Assembly (NCBI GenBank): GCA_022749755.1
Contig: CM040449.1
Span: 2,189,157-2,253,156, forward strand
Source of the DNA: Azadirachta indica
Lineage: Eukaryota; Streptophyta; Magnoliopsida; Sapindales; Meliaceae
Length of the DNA stretch: 64,000 nucleotides
Reading direction: 5' to 3'
Shown: piece after piece, positions 23,197 through 36,547 of the stretch
Position numbering within the stretch: the first letter of the stretch is position 1
Layout: every line of letters begins with the position of its first letter
The notes under the pieces: model-generated
Seen by the model: only the letters and a program-made list of their open reading frames with translations
The model's database searches: none
What the model was told of the DNA's origin: nothing
Program-made: the position numbers and the translations under genes

Positions 23197-26100
23197 ATGG
23201 ACTCAGATTTCGGCATTCCCCGTGAACTCTCCGGCCTCCAAGAACTCCGATCTCTCTACCAGCCGGAACTCCCTCCTTGCCTCCAGGCATTTCACTACTG
23301 CTCTTTGAATTACTTCGTTCTATGCATTTTGAATTGTTAAAACGAATTCGCTTTAAAGCGCGAATCTCTAGTTTAATTTCTACTTGTGCTTGTTTTGTGT
23401 TTTATATTTATCCAAGTTTTAGATCCATTTTTTTTCGCGAATAGTATGGATAACTGTTTCTATTCAGTGTGTTGCTTGTTGTGGTTCGACTATGGACTAG
23501 ATCTACTTACATGCAGATTGTTTTTATTGATTTGTATGAGTAGATCTCGTGTTTATTAGTAATTCCGTTTTGGTAGGTAATTTTTTTTTACTGTGCTGTG
23601 TACTGAATTATTTCTGACGTTATGCTAACCGGGATTGCATGGTTCTCAATGGTTCGTATATCCTTACGTTATGATTTTTAGAGCTGGAGAGTTAAATCAT
23701 GTGGCTTACAACTATTAGTTTGCGGTATTGCATGTTCCACTGCTGTGTTTATTCAGTCGTTTTGTGTTGAGAGTTAAGTGATATACTTGCATTTGTTGTT
23801 CGCTGCTATTAGCATCTAATACTAAGATGACTCTGGTCCAAAATTTTGATTAAATTTCCACCTTATTACTATTAATAAAAGAATCTCTATTGGAATTTGA
23901 GAATAAATTTGCTGATTCATCCTTTCTTCAGAGTAGTGCTTCTTATTTGATATAGAGAATTTCTGGAAATGGTACAAGAATTCTTGTTTTCTTTTTATTA
24001 TTCTATACAACATTCATTTTATTTTTGGAAGATCTCATGTATCAAAATGGTTTCTTTTTCTGTTTCATTTGTGACTATTTGCTGGAAGATGAGATGAGCT
24101 AACTTTATTATTTTTGGAAAATGCCAACATGCAGGGAACTACTGTGAGGGTGGAATTTGGTGATTCAACTACATCTGCTGACCCAGCTGATACACACACC
24201 ATAAGTCGATCCTTTCCGCACACTTACGGTCAGCCGTTGGCTCACTTTCTTAGGGCAACTGCAAAAGTACCTGATGCTCAAATTATAACTGAGCATCCTG
24301 CCATTAGGTGTGCATTTGATTCTTACCCTTAAGACATCCCTTTCAATAACTCGTTCTTTACACATTGCTAGAATATGAACTCATTGAATTCCAACCATCC
24401 TACTGGCAATCTCTCTGAGAAACTAAATAGACACGGTTACTAAATAAATTTTCTGTGATTTGTATTCTTGGACTAATTCTTGGCCTACTTTGATTTTCTT
24501 CTGCAATGTATAATTACAAAAGGTTCATTCATGGTTAATCTATTTGCTTTTTATAGGGTGGGAATTGTCTTCTGTGGAAGACAATCTCCAGGTGGACACA
24601 ATGTCATATGGGGCCTTTACAGTGCACTCAAACTACACAACCCTAACAGTACTTTGCTTGGATTTTTGGGTAAGTAGCATTTCTTTTTCAAGTTTTAGCA
24701 TAAAACTTGCTACTTATTCTGAAGCAAAGATACATTCTTCTCTTTGCATATTGAAATTTTATGTTGTCTACAGGTGGTTCTGAAGGTTTATTTGCTCAAA
24801 AAACTCTTGAGATCACAGAAGACATTCTTGCAACCTACAAAAATCAAGGTAGATAGCTGCGGGAGGCAACTGTTATATTGAGAGGTTAAGTTATCAAATT
24901 CTAACATTCTTTGAAATAATTGGTGCTTGACAAGGTGGTTATGACTTGCTGGGACGTACAAAAGATCAGATCAGAACGACAGAGCAAGTTAACGCTTCAC
25001 TAACTGCATGCAAAAGTTTAAAATTGGATGGCCTTGTCATAATTGGAGGTAAATATGATGCCTTCGAATTAGCACACATGCTTATTGTATAGATTCCTTT
25101 TGATGTTACTAAACATGAAATTGTGCATTCGAAGGGGTCACATCGAACACAGATGCTGCTTACCTTGCTGAAACATTTGCTGAAGCAAAATGCCAAACAA
25201 AGGTGGTTTTCTTGGTCTTGTTTGGAGGAAATTCAGATTTTTTTTTTTTCTATTATGATGAATAGGGTTTCCTGAACTATCAGAATTAGTTGTCTTTTTT
25301 CAATGCATCTATTGCTCTGTAGCTGGTAATCTGTCATCTGTGTATCTTTTGCTAAGTATGACTTCTGATTGACATTGGTATCTTATGCACTATTGTGACT
25401 TTGCAGGTAGTTGGTGTCCCAGTTACTTTGAACGGAGATCTCAAGAATCAATTTGTGGAAACTAATGTTGGTTTTGATACAATATGTAAGGTATTAGACA
25501 TAAAACTCTATAATCTTTCAGTTTTCGGAAAAGTAAAATTGTTTGTTGGCTTTACGTGGTTCGTTTTCATCTCTTTTCATCTTTTATCCTTTTCTTGGAG
25601 AACAGAAGTAGACTTCTGGAGAAAATTTTAGAGATATGTGCAACTGTCATTTATTCTCTGTTCAGGATCTTTAAAGAAACTGATCTAAGCCACTTGGAAA
25701 AAGGCAACTGGGGTATTAATAGAAAATTACGCAAAAATATTTTAATGCCTGCAATTTTTGAGCATTGCAGTAACCTATAAGCTGTTATTAGCAATGTAAA
25801 TATTAATCTTGTTATTATTCTATAGAGATTGTAAGCACGCTAATGGTCCTTCCTTTTGCTCAGGTCAATTCACAACTAATCAGCAATGTGTGCACCGATG
25901 CTCTCTCCGCAGAGAAGGTAATGGGTTCTTTTCACATAATTTGATATCTCCTGTAAGAATTTGTTATGCGGTTCCCTCCAGGATCTTAGAAATGCTTGTG
26001 TTTGAGAAGAGCAGGAACAGTGTGGCATTGTTACACTTGCATAGCATAAACCTTTTGATGTTGATAGATAGAAACTTGTTTTAGTAGTTGCACTTTGCAC

Positions 26101-28803
26101 AGTTACTGTCTTTCCAAAAGCTCTAACTTCTTCCCTTTTCCAGTATTATTATTTTATCCGTCTGATGGGCCGGAAGCACTCACATGTTGCTCTGGAATGC
26201 ACCCTCCAGTCTCATCCAAATATGGTTAGTATTTCTTGGTTGTTGCAATATTTCTGTTTTGATGTGGCTATTATGTCTTCTGTATTTATAAACACTCATT
26301 AAACAATCTATTTATGGATTTTGCAGGTAATTCTAGGTGAGGAGGTGGCTGCTTCAAAGCTTACTCTTTTTGACCTGACAAAGCAAATTTGTGATGCTGT
26401 TCAAGCCAGAGCAGAGCAAGGTTTCTAATCTGTTTTGCTTTTGTTTCATGTGGCTTGTGATTATCATCATTATTCTCTAACCTAATATATTGGACCAGAC
26501 AAGAACCATGGGGTCATCCTGCTGCCAGAAGGGCTTATAGAAAGCATTCCTGAAGTGTATGCTTTATTGAAGGTAACTCTGTGCCTCTAAATACTGACTC
26601 TTTTTCTGATGCCTCTTCTCTCTTGTTCTCTCTATCCCTGAACAGAGAGAAGAAGCTTCTTTTGTTTGAATCTTCATGTTATTGATGTTGTTTCCTCCTT
26701 TCCTGCTGTAAAGTTTTCAACAATTGTCATGTCTACTTGTTACATGAGTTTGTAAGTGTCACTTGGTGATTTAACATTGGCCTTTCTCATTTGATAATTG
26801 TGCGTCAGGAAATCCACACTTTACTCAGGGAAGGTGTTTCTGCAGATAACATTCATTCTCAACTTTCACCCTGGGCATCTGCCTTATTTGAATTTTTACC
26901 ACCCTTCATCAAGAAACAGGTTCTAATTCCTGTTAACATTTCGCATTTGAAAAATATTTGCCAGTTATTATAACCTTAATGATTGGTGATGCTTTTCTGA
27001 AATTGCTATGTTTGATGTTATAGATTCTTCTTCGTCCTGAATCAGATGATTCTGCACAATTATCCCAGGTACTGCACTTGAGATACTTGTGTGAAAATAT
27101 TTAAATTTGAATTCTGGATCTCTCATTTTCTATATTTCCAGATCGAGACTGAGAAACTTCTCGCACATCTTGTTGAAACTGAAATAAACAAGCGCCTGGT
27201 ATGACATTTATCTTCCCTCTCTTTCCTATTTTACCAAAAAAAATTTAAAAAAATAAAGTAATAGTCAATATGACTAGTCTGGATATTTAGATATTTTATT
27301 TTTTGTTAATCAATTTGTATTCCTTTCTTCAATTTGGTTGTGGACATAGAGTTGTTGCTTTACTCCTTTTGATCATACGCCGTGAGAGAGCAGCTAATCT
27401 ACCGAAAACACTATCTAAAGCCACATAGTACTAGGACATTAATTGTAATGAAATGCCTAGTAACTAATGTCTTTATTTGTATGTACAGAAAGAGGGCACT
27501 TACAAGGGTAAAAAATTCAATGCTATCTGCCACTTTTTCGGTTATCAGGCTCGTGGATCATTGCCTTCAAAATTTGACTGTGACTACGCTTATGTAGGTT
27601 ATCACTGAGTGTTGCTTTGGCTCCTCATTTTAATTATTTTTGCTTTATCATTTTGGTGGTAGGCATACTTATTGTACTCCAATTGCACTATATGTTCAGG
27701 TTCTTGGACATATCTGCTACCATATACTTGCTGCTGGTTTGAATGGTTATATGGCTACTGTGACTAATCTAAAGAATCCTGTGAACAAGTGGCGATGTGG
27801 TGCTGCACCAATTACAGTTAGGTTTTCATTCCGTTTATGTTTATAGTGATGAGCTTAAAAATATTAATTTTCTTTCTGCAAAGCATTTGAGCTCTCTACT
27901 TATTGAATAAAAATATGTTGACTTCCTTTACCAATTTTTAATAACCCAGTCGATGATGACTGTCAAACGTTGGTCTCAAAATACGGGTGCTGCTTCAATT
28001 GGACGACCTGCCATTCATCCAGCTACTGTGGATCTGAAAGGAAAAGCATACGAGTAAGTCTTTTTTTCACAATGCTCAAGTTTTCGTGTTCAAGTCAACC
28101 CCTGTGATGAAGAAAATGATCACAAGTAGGATCAGAGAATTTTAATGATCAGATAAATACTGGGTGAATACATGTTTTCATGAGTGCACACACAAGTAGT
28201 GGCAATACGAGTTCCATGGTTGGTTTGATTTTTATCTTACCCTATGGTCCTGCTTGCAGGCTATTGAGACAAAATGCAACAAGATTCTTATTGGACGACC
28301 TCTATAGAAATCCTGGACCTATTCAATTTGATGGTCCAGGTGGTGATGCTAAGGCTGTAACTCTCTGCGTTGAAGACCGGGATTACATGGGCCGTATCAA
28401 GAAACTGCAGGAGTATCTCGACAAGGTGCTTAAATTTCTGCTATGTCTTAATTCTTTATATGTTTGTGCTGGTAATACAAAAGACATTTCACTTGAAACT
28501 GGCACATATGTTTTCTTCTGCATCTTTTTTTATTTCAATTTCATGATGTGCAATAATAAATGCTTCAATGAAGAAGACGAAGATGTTACAGATAAAACTG
28601 TGCGTATATTTTCTTCTGTGCATCTATACTATTTGAACTTAATGATGTGTGTTATGGAATTGTGGTTTTTCCTTTCCCAGGTTCGAACAATCGTGAAACC
28701 AGGGTGTTCGCACGAAGTACTGAAAGCAGCATTGAGTGTAATGGCTTCCGTGACAGATGTTTTATCCGTGATGTCTTCAGCTTCTGGAGGGCAACCACTT
28801 TAA
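23197..28803 (+). CDS. PFP-ALPHA: PFP alpha, regulatory subunit of PPi-dependent phosphofructokinase
   Basis: Cytosolic enzyme that reversibly phosphorylates fructose 6-phosphate with pyrophosphate, activated by fructose 2,6-bisphosphate. Nineteen exons: 23197-23286, 24135-24307, 24557-24669, 24774-24848, 24935-25048, 25135-25202, 25407-25490, 25864-25917, 26144-26224, 26327-26420, 26499-26572, 26809-26919, 27024-27068, 27142-27198, 27489-27593, 27700-27816, 27950-28053, 28260-28425, 28681-28803. Product 615 residues, the usual length. Alpha-type markers: opening [58 protein letters not shown] (where the catalytic beta subunit has a GGDDSN-type motif), [19 protein letters not shown], and [17 protein letters not shown]. 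Intron 1 starts with GC (CAG|GCATTT), the only non-GT donor in this gene. Confidence 0.96.
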
Positions 28804-29697
28804 ACACAACTTAAAGCTGATTATGCCTTCTTTCTTCCGTGACTGTACACCGTATTATGGTAGTTGAGAATCCTTGTTTTTAGAACACCCATCATCATTT
28901 TTCTTAATTGGAATCCTGAACTGTTAGTAATGGACTGAGTTTCTACTCTTTTCTTTCTTCTAATATAACAATTTTGTGTGAGATAATAACAAGAAGAGGT
29001 ATGTATTGCGATTTGCGAGTTTTTGTAAGATGAATTTTATTTAGTTGTTCTCTGATTAGTGGGATATTCTGTTTCCATGGTTTTAATCTTTAGTGCATCT
29101 CATTGATTAGCATCAGCGTTTTCGTTCTGCACGCTTTAATAGATTTTTGTTGGCTTGACCGGGACTTGGGTAGTATTACTAATCTTTAATACAAAAAGGC
29201 TTGAACGGATAGCAATAAATTTTGACAGGCAAATTGGTTTTGTCGGTAAATTAAATATGAAATGTATTCGACGTAAATGGCTCTGGAGGAGAACCGCAAT
29301 TTCTCAAGTGGTTGGACAAGTAACATCATTCTTTTCAGTTAACAACGCAGTCTGGGAATTGTAATAAACAAATGGAAGAACTCGTAAGTTGTCAGCTCGA
29401 TGAAACCACGAAACAGGTTTATGCAAATTATCTCTGCAAGACTGACGCATGTTTTAAAAATGGTTAAATACAATAACTATCCTGTGCTTGATTCCGAATC
29501 CGAAATACCAATTGAAAATCAGTCTTGTGTTTTACTTCTTCTCTCACACCTTGTTACCGAGTTGAGTTTTTCAGTTCGAAAGTTAGGTGGTAAGTAATTC
29601 TCTCACAGGCTTCTCTTTCTTTCGTCCTGTTTATAATTTGTTAATATGTATCAGATAAAAACTCATTTATGTTTACTATTTAACCATACAGAATAAA
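28804..29697. other. Spacer between PFP alpha and the UGT pseudogene
   Basis: PFP alpha 3' UTR, then AT-rich sequence. No coding region is supported; short open frames at 29155-29364 and 29400-29597 show no family features. Confidence 0.45.
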
Positions 29698-31149
29698 ATG
29701 GAGAAAGAAAGACCTTGTAAAGCTCATGTTTTGGTGCTTCCATTTCATAGGCAAGGCCACATAAATCCTATGCTTCAATTTTCCAAACGTTTAGCTTCCA
29801 AAGGACTGTAAATCACAGTGATCACACCTCTTTCCAACACCAAAACCATGCCAGCAGGAGCTGGTTATTCAATTTCACTAGTACCCACATATGATGATTG
29901 CGCTGCAGGTGGAATTAGTGGAGCAGGAGGATTTATGGGTTACATGGAAAGATTTTGAAGGTATTGGATCAAGGAATTTAGTTGAATTTATCAAGAAATT
30001 AGAGAATTCTGTTTTTCCTGTTAGGTGTCCTGTGTATGACGCTAATTTGACTTGGGCTCTGGATATATCCAAGCAGCTTGGTATATCGGGTACTGCATTT
30101 TTCACTCAATCTTGGGCTCTTGGAATTGTTGGGCGAGTCTTCGTCGATGCCTGCTACGTTTAGTGGATTGCCGCAGCTTGTTCACTCCAATTTGCCTTCT
30201 CTTGGTTCAGGTACAGGGCGTTTTCCTCCTATAATTGAACAAGCGTTAGCACAATTCAGTAACCTCGAGAAAGCAGATCGGGTACTTTACAACTCTTTTG
30301 ATAAGCTGGAAGAAGAGGTAAGTCAGATTAATTAACTCGTTTGGTCCAGTTAATTTGATAAATCTTTTGGGTCAACTATTAATGAGTTGTTAGTAAAATG
30401 GATGATCATCTCCGGCCAGTTAGGACAATTGGACCAACTGTGCCATCTATTTATCTTGACAAGAGAGTGGAAGATGACACAGATTATGGATTCAATATCT
30501 ACAAGCCTAATAGCGATACTTGCTTGAAGTGGCTAAACATGAAGGAAACGGGGTCAGAAGTGTATGTATCATTTGGGACTAGTGCAAATTTAAACGCAGG
30601 ACAGGTGGCTGTAATGGCACTGGCGCTGAGGCAAACTGGCAAAAACTTCTTGTGGGTAATGAAGCCAAGCGAAGAAGAGAAACTTCTTGTGGGTTCTGAA
30701 GCCAAGCGAAGAAGAGAAACTTCCTGGTAATTTTATGGAGGAAACAGCAGAAAAATCGTCAGTGGTTTCATGGTGTCGACAGTTAGCGGTTCTGGCTCAT
30801 TATGCAGTCGGATGTTTCATAACGCATTGCGGATGGAATTCCACAGTTGAGGCATTAAGTTTTGGAGTGCCAATGGTGGGAATGCCACAGTTTTTGTTTG
30901 GACCACATAACTAGTGCACATTTTGTGGAGTAAATTTGGGGAGGTGGAATTAAACCTAAGATTAATGAAACTAGTGTTCCTTCTGCAGAAGAAATTCACA
31001 GATGCATAACAGAAATTATGGATGAAGAGAGAGGAAAGGAGATTAAGAAGAAGGCAATGCAATGGAAAGAACTTGCTGCAAGAGCAGTTGATGAAGAAAT
31101 TGTTTCTGAACTCGTCGCCAACGGCGAATCTTCTTATTCTCGAATTTGA
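29698..31149 (+). pseudogene. UGT74-like UDP-glycosyltransferase pseudogene
   Basis: Decayed member of plant family-1 UGTs, which transfer glucose from UDP-glucose to small molecules. The start at 29698 reads [21 protein letters not shown], the typical UGT74 N-terminus. Codon 38 is TAA (29809-29811) and codon 87 is TGA (29956-29958). Later segments continue in other frames: DANLTWALDISKQLG (~30035-30080), GLPQLVHSNLPSLGSGTG (~30160-30220), a UGT74-like intron at about 30317-30396, PVRTIGPTVPSIYLDKRVEDD, and a 37-bp direct duplication (30646-30719) that shifts frame. The PSPG box is readable ([20 protein letters not shown]) but ends at TAG (30912-30914), and the family C-terminus continues in another frame to TGA at 31147-31149. 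With this many lesions it cannot make a full enzyme. Confidence 0.88.
30646..30719 (+). repeat. 37-bp direct tandem duplication inside the UGT pseudogene
   Basis: Copies 30646-30682 and 30683-30719 both start CTTCTTGTGGGT and end GCGAAGAAGAGAAA, differing at two bases. 37 is not a multiple of three, so the duplication shifts the frame just before the PSPG box. Confidence 0.9.
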
Positions 31150-31876
31150 ACCTTGTCTATGGTTCTTGCAAAATGATTTCCAAAACTGTGCTGATGCATT
31201 AATATAGACGTGCTCTCTTTAAATTTGTGGCCGGTGCCTAATTTGCAATAATCCATTAATGTTGCTGAGCCTGAGTTTGCAATGAGATCTTACGTAAAAG
31301 AGAGAGCTGAATCTGATCACCAATTGCAGAATTTATTGGAGTATATTTGCCAGACTCCGAGAAATTAATTATTCATCATCACCTCTTACTGTTGCCATAA
31401 ACTAAACTATATGACAGAAAACCCAATTCTAAATCACTCACAAAATAAGGAAAACAAAACATAACAGATGGCATAAAACTAGTGGATCGAAAAAATGGGT
31501 ACACCGTTAAGTTTTTCAATCAAAAGGCTATTGAGCACTGAAGATAAATAAAGAACAACTCAGTTCAGAATCCCTATTTTACACCCTAAACTCTTCCCAA
31601 ACCCAAAACTGAAATCAAAATCCCCCTCCCTCCCATCCTCCCTCCTCTTTCTCTTCTGTGCTTCAAGTTTTTATGTTTTCAACTGTCGTGAGAGACTTCG
31701 ACTAAAGCGTTCATCCTCTGCAGCTCCTCTACTCAAAGATCACTCCTTTTCTTTTCTTAATCAACTCTCCTGATTTCCGGTCAGTTTCCCTCTCTCTTTC
31801 TGTGTTGCTGCTGTAAGACTTGTCCATTTTATCACTAATTATGTTATAGGATTAATCATTTTCGTTATAATCAGCC
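31150..31876. other. Spacer and FRS5-like promoter / leader
   Basis: No gene. Includes a pyrimidine-rich tract (about 31620-31660, 31785-31800) that probably belongs to the 5' UTR of the next gene. A leader intron ending near the TATAG at about 31850 is possible but not provable. Confidence 0.45.
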
Positions 31877-34800
31877 ATGGAATTTCAACCGCTTGATATT
31901 GCAATTGGGAATGGAGTGATTGAATATGATGAAGTGGATTATTCTGGCGGCGAAGATGATTCAGACCACCCTGCGTACTACGATGATTTACTTCCCGTTA
32001 ATTCGACGCTAAGTAACAACTTTGAGACTTCAAATGTGGACCCTAATCTTGAACCCTACGAGGGTATGGAATTTGATTCCGAACAGTCTGCCCGTATTTT
32101 CTATAATTCCTATGCTCGCCGTATTGGTTTTAGTACTCGTGTTAGTGTATATCAGCGGTCCAGGCGCGATGGGTCCATAATCTGCCGGCAAATTGTATGT
32201 TCCCGTGAAGGGTTTCGCCGTCGGGGAAATGAAAATAGGTGCAAACGACAGCGTACCATTACTAGAGTTGGGTGCAAGGCTCAAATGACGGTGAAGAAAC
32301 AGAGTTCTGGAAAATGGGCTGTATCGAAACTTGTTAAAGAACACAATCATGAGCTTGTGCCGCCGGATAAGGTGCATTGTCTTAGATCACATAGACATGT
32401 ATCAGGTCCTGCTCGAAGTCTGATTGATACACTTCAGGCAGCTGGGATGGGACCGAGTGGGGTTATGTCTGTGTTAATTAAGGAATCTGGTGGAGTTAAT
32501 AATGTTGGTTTTACGAAAGTTGATTGTCAAAACTATATGAGTAGTAGTAGGCAGAGAACACTGGGAAGCGGCGGTCAACTTGTGATTGATTATTTGAAAC
32601 AAATGCAGGCTGAGGATCCCAATTTCTTTTGTGCCTTCCAAGGTGATTTTGATAACTCAGCAGGAAATATATTTTGGGCTGATGCAAATTCAAGAATGAA
32701 TTATAGTTACTTTGGAGATACTGTTACTTTTGATACAACATATAGAATGAATCGTTATCGGGTCCCTTTTGCTCCATTTACTGGGTTGAACCATCACGGA
32801 CAGCCTGTATTGTTTGGATGTGCATTGCTCCTTAATGAATCAGAGGCCTCTTTTATCTGGCTTTTTGAGGCTTGGCTTGCGGCAATGTCTGGACACCATC
32901 CCATCTCAATCACTACTGACCAGGATAGAATTATACGGGCTGCTGTTGCTCATGTTTTTCCAGGAACTCGTCATCGGTTTTGTAAGTTGAATGTGTTCAG
33001 AGAGGCCCAAGAGAAATTGTCTGATGTCTATCTCTCGCATCCCCATTTTGAACCAGAGTTCCAAAGGTGCATCAACACGATAGATTCAGTTATTGAATTT
33101 GAGTCGTGCTGGGAGTCTCTTATCCGTAAATATGACCTTGGGAATAATGAATGGCTCCAATCAATGTACAATGTTCGCCAACAGTGGGTGCCTGTCTATC
33201 TGCGGGATACATTCTTTGGGGAGATGTCCATAACTCAAGGAAGTGATAGTATAAACTCATACTTTGATGGGTATATAAATGCATCAACAAATATACATGT
33301 CCTAATAAAGCAATATGAGAAAGCAATTGCCTCTCGTTATGAAAAGGAGGTGAAGGCTGATTATGATACAGTGAATAATGAACCAGTTTTAAGAACCCCA
33401 TCTCCAATGGAAAAACAAGCGGCAAACCATTATACTAGGAAGATATTTATGAAGTTTCAGGAGGAATTAGTTGAAACTCTTGCTTATCCTGCTTCTGTGG
33501 TCAATGATGAAGGTTCAAAGATTATATATCGAGTGGCAAAATTTGAGGAAGAACACAAAGCAAATTTTGTGAGGTACAATGTTTTTGAAAAGAAAGCTAG
33601 TTGTTGCTGCCGCATGTTTGAATTTTCCGGCATTATTTGTAGGCACATATTGGCAGTTTTTAGAGTAACAAATGTTCTTACACTTCCATCTCATTATATC
33701 TTGAAACGGTGGACAAGAAATGCCAAAAGCAATGGTAACATTCTTGGATTGCCAAGTAATTCTCAAGAGTCATCAGCTACCCGCTATGACAATCTACGGC
33801 AGGAAATCATCAAATTTGTAGAAGAGGGAGCAGAATCTGCACACATTTATAATATAGCAATGGACGCACTTTGTGAGGCTGCAAAAAAGGTTTCTGCTGC
33901 AAAGAATCGCAGTCCGGGGGTCACACAAGATACTCTGTTTAATGGATGCCAACAGCTTCAGTCTGTGGTAAGTTCTCTGCTATTAAATAATTCTATTTTT
34001 TTTGGCGTGCCCTCTGTATCACGATTCTTTATATTCTTTCTCTCTATTTTTAGGCCTGTATTCTTCAATATGAGTAAAACAACAGGTGGGATTTTGTTTA
34101 TTAGTGGACTAAATGTGCCAAAGATTTTGCAATTATGAGCTTCTAAATCATAAATTTCTTATTCTTGGGTTTCCCTTCTAGAAAGTTTATTGGATTCGAT
34201 TATGTCTGTTTAGAGTCCTGCCTTAAATATTTCCTTTCTGCTCTTTTTACTCTGGGCAAGTAATCATTTTTTAATTGTTCCTCAAATATTATATTCTAAT
34301 TATGATTTTCTTATAAAGCTTGTAAATGCTCTCTATAAATTATTGCTAATTTAATATTTTCTTATTTATGTATGCATGTAGATGATTTCTGTTAATTGCT
34401 GAAATTATAGGCCGTGAGGTTTAAAAATGCTTTTGCCAGAACTAAATTGTAATGATTCTGAGAACTTGATATATATAAATTTATGAAGTTTAATTTTCTT
34501 ATTTTGCCTTTAGGCTATATATGACAATACAAATACAGTAATTTTTTCTACACAATACAAACCAGATGCAGTCTTTCTTCATCTGTGGCTGGCAGAATCT
34601 CTAATTAGGTTAATGTGTATATTTCCTACAATGTCAAACAGATTATAGAAAAACATTGCAATTCATCAAGAGAAATGGGCAGTAAGGACATGCCATCAGA
34701 TAACCATCTTTAAATCAATATTGTTAAAGCTTTAATAATATTTTTAAAGCTTTAATAAGTCCTTTGATTTTAACTTAGAACAGAGTTGTGACCATGATAA

Positions 34801-35611
34801 AGATAAGGAATTTTCTTGGACTGCTATATTGGTGACTGGACTCGATCAAAGAGCTAGTTAAATATTGAGTTGGCGTGGGTTAGATGTAGCATATTTCTTG
34901 TTGCAGTTTAACAATTTTTCAGTAAAATCTCCCTACCGTCCAAATGTCCACTTAACGAACTAAATATTTTCATCAATGTGAAAAGTTACAATTAAACTGC
35001 CATACTATAGTAGGAAGACATTTTTCTCATAGTATTTTGTGATCATTCTCATCTTTGGTTTCAAACTTACTTCTTAAGAGAGAAGAACTGCATAACAACT
35101 GACAACCATGAAAACATCCATAATTTATGTAAGAAAAATTTCTGAAAACATGTGGGAGCAAATTGTTTTCTTCTGGAATTGGAGTATTGTAAAGGTGTGA
35201 TATTAACAAGGAACATAATTTATGAGAGTTTGCATGCTGGGTTGGGAAAATTAAACAAAAAGTCGCGAAAATAAAATATATAGAGGTTATTCCCCACATA
35301 TCATGCTTGTAAGTTGCTCTGCCTTGGGATTCTGTTGGTCTTAAGAAAATTCCAATAAATTTCCTTCTCTTCATTTGCTCTCTCGTGTATTTGATTCTAT
35401 ACTTGTGTTTCTTGTTTGTGCACTCGCATCCCATGCCTTTTTGTAGGATCAGGACAAGAAAATTCATGAATTGACTGTTGAGTTGGAAAATGCAAGTCAG
35501 CAATGTGAAGCATATCGAACCAAACTGCTAGCTGTTTTGAAAGATATGGAAGAACAGAAGTTGAAGATGTTGGTGAAGGTTGAGAATGTGAGGCTCAATC
35601 TAAAAGGTTGA
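31877..35611 (+). CDS. FAR1-related sequence (FRS5-like), MULE-derived nuclear factor
   Basis: FHY3/FAR1 family proteins are transcription regulators derived from a Mutator-like transposase. Exons 31877-33967 and 35447-35611, separated by a 1479-bp intron, encode 751 residues. Order of parts: acidic N-terminus; FAR1 DNA-binding zinc-finger domain (~60-160, EPYEGMEFDSEQSARIFYNSYARRIGFSTR, then CKAQMTV and KEHNHELVPP, shown here in pieces); MULE transposase domain (~270-370, GDTVTFDTTYRMN, SITTDQD); SWIM zinc finger with C-x-C...C-x-H (CCCRMFEFSGIICRHIL, ~575-593); and a C-terminal coiled coil in exon 2 (KKIHELTVELENASQQ). In the transposase region the usual HRFCKWH is HRFCKLN, so the C-x2-H histidine is missing. 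The closest family group from memory is FRS5; the exact orthologue is uncertain. Confidence 0.9.
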
Positions 35612-36547
35612 ATTGGGTTGTGCAGCTCCATCATGTAATGCATAACTATAGATAGCAGAAATCGGTTTACCATCGGAAATATATATGTAGTTTAGTTAGT
35701 GGACGAGATGATATTGCTTTTATTTCTGGTTTAGGACAGTTGTGATGTATATATGTATAAACCAAGCTGAGGTAGATGAATAGTTTTCTAAACTGAGGTT
35801 GATGGATAGGTAGTGATTGAATTCCATTAACATTTTGTGCTTTGGTTAATCTGTAATTTACATCTTCGACGGGAAATTTTTAATTTGAAGTGTCAGAGTC
35901 AATTCTCAGAGAGGCAGTACCACTTTTTTTTAAAGATCACAATTCTACTAATGTTAGATACTTGAAAGAAGTCATTAGAGTACCCTACTGCATTGGGGAT
36001 ACTGCATTGAGTTTCTTACCAGCAGCCTGCTGGAGGCAGTACTATTTGATTAGGACTACCTTTGTAATTATTATGCTTTTATTTAATTTTAATAGCATGA
36101 GAGGTAAGTGTTGGGCATATGTAAATGTACATTTTTACTTGGCAGTTTGTATATTAATCACTCATTTATTTTGAGAGAAATCTACATCTACCCCTCAACT
36201 AATCTTACTTTTTTTTTTTTTTTTATTGAGTTTGTACTTTTTTTTTTTAAATGCAATATTTATAAATTAAAAATTAAATTAGATTTTCGTATTTCGAATT
36301 TTGACCAATTTAATTAACATAAAAAGACTAAAATCATCAAAAGAATGAAGATCAGTGGGTAGGATTAGTGGGCTTGTAAAAATGGAACTGACAAATCATA
36401 AGGCACGAATCGGTTAACAATAGTTTTTTTTTTTTCGTCTTTTTCTTATCCAATTGAACCGGACCGGGCCGGAATAAGTCCAAGCAACGCAGGAAGGGCA
36501 TTTATGTAAAACTGCTGAGCCTAGACATTTGAATTTCAAAAAAAAAC
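35612..36547. other. FRS5-like 3' UTR and CDKB2 upstream region
   Basis: No supported gene. 3' UTR of the FRS5-like gene, then AT-rich spacer with poly-T runs (about 36210-36248, 36424-36435). A 94-codon frame at 35890-36174 (+) has no recognisable features. Confidence 0.45.

Noticed and set aside
33968..34138. Extension of the FRS5-like frame past the exon 1 donor
   Set aside because: Codes for AT-rich intron-like sequence; the GTAAGT donor and the coiled-coil second exon at 35447 fit better.
35027..35503. 158-codon minus-strand frame in the FRS5-like intron
   Set aside because: Overlaps the second exon in antisense and has no family features.
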